Part shown: in pieces, positions 34,731-41,368 of the stretch
Position numbering within the stretch: position 1 is the first letter of the stretch
How the letters are laid out: every line of letters begins with the position of its first letter
From: UBA11889 sp046582115
GTDB taxonomy: Bacteria; Pseudomonadota; Gammaproteobacteria; Pseudomonadales; Azotimanducaceae
DNA: 41,368 nt
Direction of reading: 5' to 3'
Assembly: GCA_046582115.1 (NCBI GenBank)
Contig: JAYGFA010000014.1
Span: forward strand, 1-41,368
The notes under the pieces: model-generated
Database searches by the model: none
What the model saw: only the letters and a program-made list of their open reading frames with translations
What the model was told of the DNA's origin: nothing
Made by a program: the position numbers and the translations under genes

Positions 34731-35615
34731 CTATTCGGTCCTGACTCGTCCCGCGTCCCTTAGAGCCTTTCTTTGCGCCTTCCTTTCCTCGCCCTTTAGT
34801 CGAAGTTTTTCTCGATCTTCGTCACGGACCTCAAGATAGCGATCACGCCAGGTTTCGTCGTCGTCCCATTGGAATGGACTGGCGACCGTTAACCCAGGCG
34901 TTGCAACCTCTTCGAGAACATCGAAGCAGTGCGACACGGTGGACTGCTGCATCTGCGTGTCGTAAGGCTTACCGCATGGGTTGCCAAGCGGGAAATCTGT
35001 GAACAGGAAACGAGGCACACCGCAATGCTCAACGATATCGCGCGCCGATCCCAGGATGACAGTTGGAATTCCATTAGCTTCCAGGTGCCGGGCGATCAAA
35101 CACACGGTTTGATGGCAGACGGGTCACAAAGGTACGAGAAGCGCGACATCGGCCTTGTCCTGTCGGCAACGATCGAGGAGTTCTGGAGCGTCGGCTTCCA
35201 TCGTTCGGCGATGACTGTATTCAGTTGGTGCGCAATAAAAGTTTGTGCAAATGGAACCGATTCTCTGGTCTCGAACCAGTTGCTTTAATGTCTCTAGCGG
35301 GAAGTAAGACCCAAGATCGTTCAAATGTGTCGCTTGCCTGTCCCAGGAAAGGTCGTTGGCGTAAAGCTTGTCGGGGATTTTCGATATCGTATGTGAAGCG
35401 ACTTCGCGAACGTCGTCGGCGTCGCGATCATAAAGCGCCGCGGTCGTGATGAGTGCGACTCTGGACTCTCTGAGTGGGCGGGCGAGTTGCGTAAATGGAA
35501 TATCGTCGAAGTGCGCCCATACGTAGGGAACGTCGAAGCCTTGGGCCTCGTAGTATGTGCGCGTACGCGCCATGTATTGAACGGCTTGACTCACCATAGG
35601 CAATAAATCATACAC
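34731..35615 (-). CDS. Predicted selenoprotein of the glycine/sarcosine/betaine reductase component B (GrdB-like) family
   Basis: Two open frames in the same phase, 35615-35124 and 35123-34731, are separated by one TGA at 35126-35124. Read as selenocysteine the product is 294 residues with Sec164 in VALLVPL-U-PVCHQTV, a Sec-x-x-Cys redox motif at the place where GrdB-type selenoproteins carry theirs. After it come HLEANGIPTVILGSARDI and the family-like FPLGNPCGKPYD; before it, FTQLARPLRESRVALITTAALY. A SECIS-like hairpin follows the TGA. Start GTG 35615 (ATG 35597 is possible). The substrate is unknown; Stickland-type reduction is not implied. Automatic annotation would split it or call a pseudogene. 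A nonsense mutation is the main alternative. Confidence 0.82.
35092..35116 (-). promoter_or_regulatory. Candidate bacterial SECIS element
   Basis: In the mRNA, AUCAAAC (35113-35107) pairs perfectly with GUUUGAU (35101-35095) around the loop CGUGU; beyond a C-C mismatch two more pairs (G-C, C-G) extend the stem to 35116/35092. The apical loop is 5 nt with G at its second position and begins 17 nt after the UGA. These fit the described bacterial SECIS rule of a small apical loop, a G among its first two bases and 16-37 nt from the UGA. Confidence 0.75.
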
Positions 35616-35644
35616 TCAGACATCGAGTTTATGGGGGTGTTCGG

Positions 35645-36910
35645 ATGGTGGGTCCATTAGACGGGGTGCGTGTCATAGAACTTGCGATTGCGATACAAGG
35701 GCCCGCCGTGGGGTTCTTTTTTAGCGCCATGGGGGCAGACGTCATCAAGGTGGAACCGCCCATGGGCGACGCCAGTCGATATCATCGAGGCGTTAACAAT
35801 ACCCTGCCCGCCGCCGCGCACGGTTCGCAATTCGTCGCGATGAACAAGGGGAAGCGGTCGGTTTCCGTGGACTTAAAAACTGCAATAGGGTTGCAGGTCA
35901 TGGAGCGGTTGCTGGCGAGCGCCGATGTGTTCGTAAGCAATTACCGAGCATCTGCGTTAACCCGTATGGGGCTTGAGTTAGAAGAGGTTACGAATCGGCA
36001 TCCGAGATTGGTCGTGGGTCATGTGAACGGATTCGGGCCCAAAGGTGCCGAAGCGGATAAGGCCATGTTGGATGGAGCGGCTCAGGCGCGGGGTGGTATC
36101 GCCAGTCTTTCAGGTGCGAGCGGCGAAGTCCCCATGCCACCAGGTGCTGCCATTGGGGATCATGCGGGCGCGATGCAAACGGCACTCGCGTGTGTCACGG
36201 CGTTGTGCGCGCGAGCGCAGACGGGACGAGGGCAGCTCGTCCAAACATCGTCGTTGGGAGCCCAGCTGTGGTTGCACATGTGGGAGTTGCAGCACTCTTT
36301 CATGACGGGTGTGCCGCTGACCCGTGAAGGTTCGCATCATCCGAACCTCAAAGCGCCGTATGGCGTGTACATGACCCAGGATGACGTACCCATCATGTAC
36401 GTGGCTGCGATGACCGACGAATCCTGGACCGCGTTTTGGTTGTTCGTCGACATGCCTGAAGCGTTGCTGCTTGAGCAATGGGATACGCCAGGAAAGCGAA
36501 TCGGGGTCGCTGGATCCGATGATGGATTAGCGGAAATTCGGGATCTCATGACGATTGCGATTGCGTGTCATACGATGGAGGAATGGGAAGCGTTTTTCGC
36601 GACCGAACCGGAGATCATTTGGGAACGCGTTCGTGATCACGAGGAAGTTCGTACTGATCCACAAAATATCGCTAACGACTATGTGGTTGATATAGACCTA
36701 CCGGGTTCAGGAAAAACATCGACGGTTGGAACGCTCATGGCGTTCAGCGATACGCCAACCAAAGCCCCGGGTCCGCCGCCCCTACTGGGAGAACACACGG
36801 AAGAGGTGATGGCGTCACTCGGTTTCAGTGCGAAGGAAATCGGCGATGTACGTGATCATGCCGAAGCAGAGAAAGAAGCCATGTTGATAGCGCTGCTCGG
36901 GGACAATTGA
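35645..36910 (+). CDS. Class III CoA-transferase (CaiB/BaiF family)
   Basis: 421 aa. N-terminal PLDGVRVIELAIAIQGPAVGFFFSAMGADVIKVEPP is typical of the family, as are NKGKRSVSVDLKTA and SNYRASALTRMGL. The catalytic Asp that forms the acyl anhydride is D172 in AIGDHAGAM, aligned with Asp169 of formyl-CoA transferase. It moves CoA between two carboxylic acids; the pair cannot be told from sequence. ATG at 35645 follows GGGGGTG. It is divergent from the selenoprotein gene with 29 bp between, and leads a plus-strand group with a small protein and an acyl-CoA ligase. The IAIQGPA active-site region differs from the usual AGP, a hint of unusual specificity. Confidence 0.92.
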   Translation: MVGPLDGVRVIELAIAIQGPAVGFFFSAMGADVIKVEPPMGDASRYHRGVNNTLPAAAHGSQFVAMNKGKRSVSVDLKTAIGLQVMERLLASADVFVSNYRASALTRMGLELEEVTNRHPRLVVGHVNGFGPKGAEADKAMLDGAAQARGGIASLSGASGEVPMPPGAAIGDHAGAMQTALACVTALCARAQTGRGQLVQTSSLGAQLWLHMWELQHSFMTGVPLTREGSHHPNLKAPYGVYMTQDDVPIMYVAAMTDESWTAFWLFVDMPEALLLEQWDTPGKRIGVAGSDDGLAEIRDLMTIAIACHTMEEWEAFFATEPEIIWERVRDHEEVRTDPQNIANDYVVDIDLPGSGKTSTVGTLMAFSDTPTKAPGPPPLLGEHTEEVMASLGFSAKEIGDVRDHAEAEKEAMLIALLGDN

Positions 36911-36953
36911 TTTTGTACAATCTCGGCTGGTTTGACAGATAGGGGTAGAAGTG

Positions 36954-37259
36954 ATGGCAGCCTTAGCGCCAGGTCAGAGATTGAAAAGTGCAGTCTGTGC
37001 TACAGAAATAATGGTCATTGCGGCGCCCGACGGGGACATCGAGTTGCAATGCGGTGGTACGCCAATGACGGACGGAGAAGGCAATGACGGGGGGGGTGTG
37101 GACGCTGACTATGCTGAAGGGACGGCGTTGGGCAAGCGTTACGTCAACGAAGATGGTGGCCTGGAGCTACTGTGCGTCAAGCCCGGCGACGGCTCGCTTT
37201 CGGCAGGTGGAGACGTACTGAAGGTCAAAGACGCGAAGAAGTTGCCTAAGACGGACTAG
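36954..37259 (+). CDS. Small unrecognised protein of 101 aa
   Basis: ATG at 36954 has AGGGG 8 nt upstream; GTG at 36951 directly precedes it. The product begins AALAPGQRLKSAVCATEIMVI, with ELQCGGTPM, GTALGKRYVNEDGGLELLCVKPGDG and a charged tail. Short beta-strand-like stretches, conserved-looking glycines and three cysteines suggest a compact folded domain; it has no signal or membrane segment. I recall similar small proteins next to acyl-CoA synthetase genes in actinobacteria but cannot verify it here. It lies between a CoA-transferase and an acyl-CoA ligase on the same strand, so a role as accessory or carrier in that pathway is a guess. The name of any domain is unknown to me. Confidence 0.78.
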   Translation: MAALAPGQRLKSAVCATEIMVIAAPDGDIELQCGGTPMTDGEGNDGGGVDADYAEGTALGKRYVNEDGGLELLCVKPGDGSLSAGGDVLKVKDAKKLPKTD

Positions 37260-37335
37260 TAGTAACCTACGGCTACTCAATCGTAAAGGTCCGATCGAAG
37301 CGGTTTCGAAGTTATGGAAGGTAGAAGGACCGTCT

Positions 37336-38829
37336 ATGAACATTATGATGCTGTTGGAGATGGCCGCGTCGGGTTGTCCCGAACGCATCGCTTTTGTCGA
37401 TCCAGAGATTGGAGCATCGGTTAGTTATCAAGAACTCTTTGACGCGGCGGGCAACATGGCCGCGATCCTTCGAGCGACCGATGCTGAGCGGTTTGCGATG
37501 CTTGATGTCTCCAATATCGGTGTTCCCATCGGGCTCTTTGCGAGCAGTTGGGCCGGAATTCCCTACGTACCTCTCAACTATCGCCTGACCGATCCTGAGA
37601 TCGAGAGCCTTCTTGAACGAATCACCCCGGCCTACCTGGTGACGGAGCCGGAGAGAGTCGCCGGGTTCCAGGATCGCGATGGAGTTCACGTGTCGTCTCG
37701 TACAGATTTTGTTGCCCTAGCCCGTGATTCGGGTGAGTTGCCCGATGCATGGTCCATGGACCCCGAGGACACCGCCGTTTTGCTCTTCACGAGTGGAACG
37801 ACAGGTGCGCCAAAGGCTGCCGTACTGCGCCAAAAACACCTAGTGTCGTACATTCTCGGGTCAGTCGAGTTCATGGGAGCGGACGACGACGAGACGGCTC
37901 TGGTTTGCGTTCCGCCATACCATATTGCTGGGATCGCGGCAGTCTTAAGCTCTGTCTATTCCGGTCGAAGAGTCGTTCAACTCGCGAACTTCAGTGCCGA
38001 GAAATGGATTCAGTTAGCGCGTGAGGAGAAGATCACTACGGCCTTCGTCGTGCCGACCATGCTCTCACGTATCGTCGAGGCTCTTGAAGGCGCCACGAAC
38101 GCAGACATGCCACAACTTCAGTCGCTCTCATACGGCGGCGGCAAGATGCCACTCTCGGTGATTCGACGCGCCATGGAGTTATTTCCGGGAACCGATTTTA
38201 CGAACGCGTATGGCCTCACCGAGACAAGTTCAACCATCACGGTCCTGGGACCCGACGAACACCGACTTGCGGCTGCGAGCGATGACGAAAACGTAAGGCG
38301 CCGCTTGGTGTCGGTAGGTGTTCCACTTCCCGGTATTGAACTTGAAATACGCGACGAGGAAGGAGCTGTGCAACCTGCCGGCGATCGAGGCGAGATCTAT
38401 GTACGAGGTGAACAAGTCTCCGGAGAATACGAAGGCCGTGGAAGCGTCGTGGACGACGACGGCTGGTTTCCGACCCGAGATGCTGGTTTCGTCGACGGCG
38501 AAGGCTTCCTGTTCATTGATGGACGAGCAGACGATGTCATCGTTCGAGGCGGGGAAAACATGTCCCCTGGTGAAATTGAGGATGTCTTACTCGAACATCC
38601 TGCAGTCAGTGATGTTGCGGTGGTAGGTATGCCGAGTGAAGAATGGGGTGAAGCGGTCGTGGCCGCCGTTGTTATTACAGGTGAGGAGAAGGTCGAACAG
38701 CTGCAGGAATGGGTCAAGGAGCATATGCGTTCGTCTCGGGTGCCCGAGCGCATCGAGTTCTGGGACGAACTTCCCTATAACGAGAGCGGGAAATTGCTCC
38801 GTAGAGTGGTGAAAGAAAGACTGACCTAA
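37336..38829 (+). CDS. AMP-dependent acyl-CoA synthetase/ligase
   Basis: 497-aa member of the ANL superfamily. The phosphate-binding motif is LLFTSGTTGAPKAAVL, followed by YGGGKMPLSV, NAYGLTETSS, the hinge-side GWFPTRDAGFVDGEGFLFID and GRADDVIVRGGENMSPGEIE, and the catalytic lysine in NESGKLLRR (K486). It should adenylate a carboxylic acid and form its CoA thioester; chain length and type cannot be read off. ATG at 37336 has AGAAGGA 6 nt upstream. It ends 8 bp from the convergent CoA-transferase gene. Likely activates the acid processed by the neighbouring CoA-ester genes. Confidence 0.94.
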   Translation: MNIMMLLEMAASGCPERIAFVDPEIGASVSYQELFDAAGNMAAILRATDAERFAMLDVSNIGVPIGLFASSWAGIPYVPLNYRLTDPEIESLLERITPAYLVTEPERVAGFQDRDGVHVSSRTDFVALARDSGELPDAWSMDPEDTAVLLFTSGTTGAPKAAVLRQKHLVSYILGSVEFMGADDDETALVCVPPYHIAGIAAVLSSVYSGRRVVQLANFSAEKWIQLAREEKITTAFVVPTMLSRIVEALEGATNADMPQLQSLSYGGGKMPLSVIRRAMELFPGTDFTNAYGLTETSSTITVLGPDEHRLAAASDDENVRRRLVSVGVPLPGIELEIRDEEGAVQPAGDRGEIYVRGEQVSGEYEGRGSVVDDDGWFPTRDAGFVDGEGFLFIDGRADDVIVRGGENMSPGEIEDVLLEHPAVSDVAVVGMPSEEWGEAVVAAVVITGEEKVEQLQEWVKEHMRSSRVPERIEFWDELPYNESGKLLRRVVKERLT

Positions 38830-38837
38830 CTAAGTGG

Positions 38838-40067
38838 TTAGAGCGGCGGGCGATTCACGATGACGCCTGAACTTGCCAGCGCGTCTATTTTTTCTTCCGA
38901 ATAACTAAGCCACTCACACAGTACATCGTGATTGTCTGCGCCTAGCCGCGGACAGGGTGTCCAGTCCGAGGTCGAGATCCCGCGCATCTTGATCGGATTC
39001 CCGGGAATGGGTGTTGGCCCGCGCTCAATTGGCACGAAAAAATTACGAGCAACTGTTTGTAAATCGGATGACATATCCGGCGTGGTATTCACCGGGCCGG
39101 CAGGGATGTTTACTTCTTGCAGAATATCTGTCGCGGCTGCCTTGGTGCGTTGGCGTGTCCATGCCTCGATCACCTGATCAATCGCGTCATGCGCCTGCAC
39201 CCGTTCATCGATGTCTGCGGTCGCGTTGAGTAACCGGGGAATAGTCGAACATAGGGCACGCCAATCGTTATCGTCGCGGCACGCGACGAATACCCAGTTG
39301 TCACTTCCGGCACAAGGGTAGATGCCGCAGGGCGCCATGTTGGGATGACGGTTACCGAACCGTTCCACCGATTTGCCTAATTGATGTTCGATTAGCCAGG
39401 GGCCGCAGAAGGAGGCCGCTCCCTCATGTAGGGATATTTCGACCAAGGCACCCTGGCCGGTTTGTTGCCGCTTTCGCAATGCGGTCACAACGGCCGATGT
39501 TGCGTTGAGGGCTGCAATAGGATCTGGCAAAGCCATCGCCGTGTTCCTTGGTTCGTCCGGCCCGTAGCCCATCACATTGGTCAGTCCAGAAAGCGGTTCG
39601 ACCGTCGGCCCAAAAGCCACACGATTTCGGTATGGTCCGTCCATGCCGTAGCCGGGCATGCTGACGTAAATAATTTTCGGGTTCGCTGCGGATAGAACAG
39701 AATAATCGAGATGCAAAGAAGGCATCGCTCGTGCGCTGAAATTTTCCATCACGACATCTGCCTTTTTAACGAGTTCTAGGAACGTAGTGCGACCCTTGAC
39801 GGTTTTGAGGTCTAAGGCCATGCTTTTCTTGTTGCGCTGCAATTTCACGAATACGGCGTTGACGTTGAAGGGCTCATCACCAGGGTCGCCACCAATCCAA
39901 CCTCCGAGCGGCTTGGCCCTACCGTAACTGCGGGGCCCTCGACTCTTCGGTGCCTCAATCTTCACGACGTCTGCACCCAAGTCGGCAAGAATTCGGGTTG
40001 CAAGCGGTCCCGCCCACACGTGCGTTAGGTCGAGGATGCGCACACCGTTCAACGGTCCTTTAGCCAT
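38838..40067 (-). CDS. Class III CoA-transferase, catalytic member of an overlapping pair
   Basis: 409 aa from ATG 40067, which overlaps the preceding gene by 8 nt (ATGGCTAA); a frame back to 40115 is a shadow. Family features: PLNGVRILDLTHVWAGPLATRILADLGADVVKIE, RNKKSMALDLK, VVMENFSARAMPSL and YVSMPGYGMDGPYRNRVAFGP. The catalytic Asp is D182 in ALPDPIAAL. Two overlapping class III genes suggest a heteromeric enzyme comparable to BbsEF of toluene degradation or SmtAB of Chloroflexus; this would be the active subunit. Follows an enoyl-CoA hydratase and the second transferase gene. Confidence 0.92.
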   Translation of the reverse strand: MAKGPLNGVRILDLTHVWAGPLATRILADLGADVVKIEAPKSRGPRSYGRAKPLGGWIGGDPGDEPFNVNAVFVKLQRNKKSMALDLKTVKGRTTFLELVKKADVVMENFSARAMPSLHLDYSVLSAANPKIIYVSMPGYGMDGPYRNRVAFGPTVEPLSGLTNVMGYGPDEPRNTAMALPDPIAALNATSAVVTALRKRQQTGQGALVEISLHEGAASFCGPWLIEHQLGKSVERFGNRHPNMAPCGIYPCAGSDNWVFVACRDDNDWRALCSTIPRLLNATADIDERVQAHDAIDQVIEAWTRQRTKAAATDILQEVNIPAGPVNTTPDMSSDLQTVARNFFVPIERGPTPIPGNPIKMRGISTSDWTPCPRLGADNHDVLCEWLSYSEEKIDALASSGVIVNRPPL

Positions 40068-41094
40068 GGGTTGATTCGGGCTCGGTAAGTTGAAGCTCGG
40101 AAAGCGAATCCCCATGGATTTTCCACGCCGGGCGCGGAGATTGGACGGTCGAGTGTCCGTCGGTGACTGACTGCCAAAACTCGCGCTGTTTAAGGTGAGG
40201 ATCGTCTAAAACCTCGGATAGGGTTTGGACGACGCCCACAGGGACGCGAGTATCCGTGGCCCGTTGTTCGATTTCCAAGCGTGTCATTCCCGAAATGGTG
40301 TCCGCGATGATGTCGTGCAACGCGTCTCGATTTTGGGAACGAAGATCATTGCTTTTGAAGCGTGCGTCGATGAGTAGTTCAGGTCGATTCAAAAATACCG
40401 AGAATACGTCCCAGAAGGTGGGGACAATGTTGAGATAAGCCCAGCCGTCGATACAACGGAACAGGTTGGTTGGTACCACCGTCCAGAAATCATTTCCGTG
40501 CCTGGATCGGATCGTGTTGGCACAATGCCACATGACTGTAGTGAACTGGCTTAGCGCCATCACGACTTCCAGCATACCGATGTCAATCGTGTTTTGTTGT
40601 TTCGCGATTCGACAAGCATTCGCAGCGGTATACGCAAACGCACCGCTTTGAAACTCAGGATAATGACCAGGCAACGTTAACGGTGCGCGATCCGGGTCCC
40701 CCATCAGGTTGGTATATCCACCCATCGCCAAGATCACGCCCGGGGTCGCTTGCCAGTTACGCTTGGGACCCGTCGCACCAAACGGTGTGATCGATACTTT
40801 GACCGCAGTCTGCCAGTCGCCAAACCCGAGAGCCGAGAGGGAATCGAAGGTCGCGGCTTCTGCGACAACGATATTCGCTTCTTCCGCGAGCTCGGCTATC
40901 AGCGCGGAGTCGCTGGTGTTGATGCGACGCTTACCGGCGTGCAGATAGTAATCTGAGGCGGCTTGACTGACCCACCCAAAGGATGTGGGCTGCGGCTCGA
41001 TTCGAACGACGTCGAATCCGGACTGTACGAACAGCCGGCCACAGTAGCCGGCCGCGAAACCACCAATTTCGAGAACACGATCCATCGTATACAT
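40060..41094 (-). CDS. Class III CoA-transferase homologue without catalytic Asp
   Basis: 344 aa, shorter than the usual 380-420. RVLEIGGFAAGYCGRLFVQSGFDVVRIEP, FGATGPKRNW and GGYTNLMGDPDRAP place it in the CaiB/BaiF family. Where the nucleophilic Asp should be, the sequence reads PGHYPEFQSGAFAY (about residues 142-155), with no Asp, so it is probably not active alone. The conserved early loop is also shortened, and the RNK...LDLK segment is replaced by KRRINTSDS. It overlaps the next, catalytic transferase gene by 8 nt and starts 3 bp after the enoyl-CoA hydratase stop. Start ATG 41094 or ATG 41085. Probably the structural partner of the downstream enzyme. Confidence 0.85.
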   Translation of the reverse strand: MYTMDRVLEIGGFAAGYCGRLFVQSGFDVVRIEPQPTSFGWVSQAASDYYLHAGKRRINTSDSALIAELAEEANIVVAEAATFDSLSALGFGDWQTAVKVSITPFGATGPKRNWQATPGVILAMGGYTNLMGDPDRAPLTLPGHYPEFQSGAFAYTAANACRIAKQQNTIDIGMLEVVMALSQFTTVMWHCANTIRSRHGNDFWTVVPTNLFRCIDGWAYLNIVPTFWDVFSVFLNRPELLIDARFKSNDLRSQNRDALHDIIADTISGMTRLEIEQRATDTRVPVGVVQTLSEVLDDPHLKQREFWQSVTDGHSTVQSPRPAWKIHGDSLSELQLTEPESTHG

Positions 41095-41097
41095 TAG

Positions 41098-41368
41098 TTA
41101 ATCAGCGAGTTCGTCGACCAGGCCCCATAACATTGCAGTTTCAGCGTCGATGCGTACTCCCGTCAATGCCCAGGCGGCCATTCGATGCCGACCGATCCTT
41201 GGCAGAATGCTTGCGGTACCTCCTGCTCCCGGGATAAGACCCATGGACACCTCGGGGAGTTGAAAAAAAGCATTCCGCTGGGCAATGACACGGTGCGCGA
41301 ACGCCGGCAATTCAATTCCTGCGCCAATGCACGCCCCGTGCACGTGTACTTCGATACGGTCGTGGGCG
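41098..41368 (-). CDS. Enoyl-CoA hydratase/isomerase family protein (3' part, cut by window end)
   Basis: The frame is open to the end of the window, with 89 codons visible. HVHGACIGAGIELPAFAHRVIA is the oxyanion-hole region of crotonases, followed by FQLPEVSMGLIPGAGGTASILPRIGRHRMAAWALTG with the conserved GAGGT and the catalytic Glu position (PEVSMGLIPG), then the AETAMLWGLVDEL segment. The reading frame ends in LAD, somewhat short for the C-terminal domain (usually about 100 residues after GAGGT), so it may be a short form. Leads into the two CoA-transferase genes, 3 bp apart, in one operon. Confidence 0.88.
   Translation of the reverse strand, partial: AHDRIEVHVHGACIGAGIELPAFAHRVIAQRNAFFQLPEVSMGLIPGAGGTASILPRIGRHRMAAWALTGVRIDAETAMLWGLVDELAD

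Noticed and set aside
34731..35126. Reading the GrdB-like gene as a pseudogene or as two separate genes
   Set aside because: Both halves keep the same phase and family-like sequence, the TGA falls on a redox motif with Cys three residues on, and a SECIS-like hairpin follows. The downstream half has no ribosome site or start of its own. A nonsense mutation remains possible.
1..41368. tRNA, rRNA, insertion sequence, CRISPR or prophage genes
   Set aside because: No cloverleaf-like sequence, transposase, integrase, repeat array or phage protein was recognised; the reading was by eye, so a short RNA gene could be missed.

Overview
The window looks like one contiguous chromosomal stretch of a gammaproteobacterium, probably a free-living respiratory marine or aquatic type; I cannot name the genus. 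The reasons are gammaproteobacterial gene orders (gpmI-envC-yibQ beside a YibN-like rhodanese and secB; priA-SPOR-hslVU-DUF971-ubiE-ubiJ-ubiB-tatABC; aroK-aroB beside mrcA; gltB-gltD) and the family identities themselves. Genes are packed very tightly, with many 4- and 8-nt overlaps, convergent neighbours that nearly touch or overlap, and many GTG and TTG starts. No tRNA, rRNA, CRISPR array, IS element or prophage was seen.

Region by region. 1-1.1 kb: the tail of an unknown gene, a hypothetical protein and hisB. 1.0-4.8 kb (minus): gpmI, envC and a divergent polysaccharide deacetylase, an envelope/division group. 4.9-6.3 kb: rhodanese and secB, facing trmL. 6.4-8.8 kb (minus): the nitrogen two-component pair ntrB-ntrC, preceded by two NtrC-type palindromes and a weak sigma-54-like promoter. 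9.1-10.4 kb (minus): an overlapping tusA / PP-loop sulfurtransferase pair; dtd is divergent from it. 10.8-18.1 kb (minus): tatABC, the ubiquinone genes ubiE-ubiJ-ubiB, a DUF971 gene, the HslUV protease and a FtsN-like SPOR protein, then priA (18.1-20.3 kb). 20.3-22.5 kb (plus): rpmE, an exported M48 metalloprotease and a MAPEG membrane protein. 22.5-24.9 kb (minus): mrcA (PBP1A). 24.9-26.8 kb (plus): a doubtful small ORF, aroK and aroB. 26.9-33.0 kb (minus): glutamate synthase gltB-gltD. 33.2-34.7 kb (plus): a NUDIX hydrolase and malate dehydrogenase.

34.7-41.4 kb is the accessory part. A minus-strand gene of the glycine/sarcosine/betaine reductase component B (GrdB) family is interrupted by one in-frame TGA that reads as a Sec-x-x-Cys site; a perfect 7-bp hairpin with a G at loop position 2 begins 10 nt after the TGA, the geometry expected of a bacterial SECIS. 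It is therefore best read as one selenoprotein of 294 residues. It stands divergently beside a class III CoA-transferase, a small unrecognised protein and an AMP-dependent acyl-CoA ligase (plus). These face a minus-strand set: an enoyl-CoA hydratase (cut by the window end) followed by two overlapping class III CoA-transferase genes, one of which lacks the catalytic Asp. Together these suggest activation and breakdown of an unidentified carboxylic acid through CoA esters.

The most interesting items are the selenoprotein with its SECIS, the catalytic/degenerate CoA-transferase pair, the NtrC operator layout at ntrBC, and the tusA/PP-loop pair.
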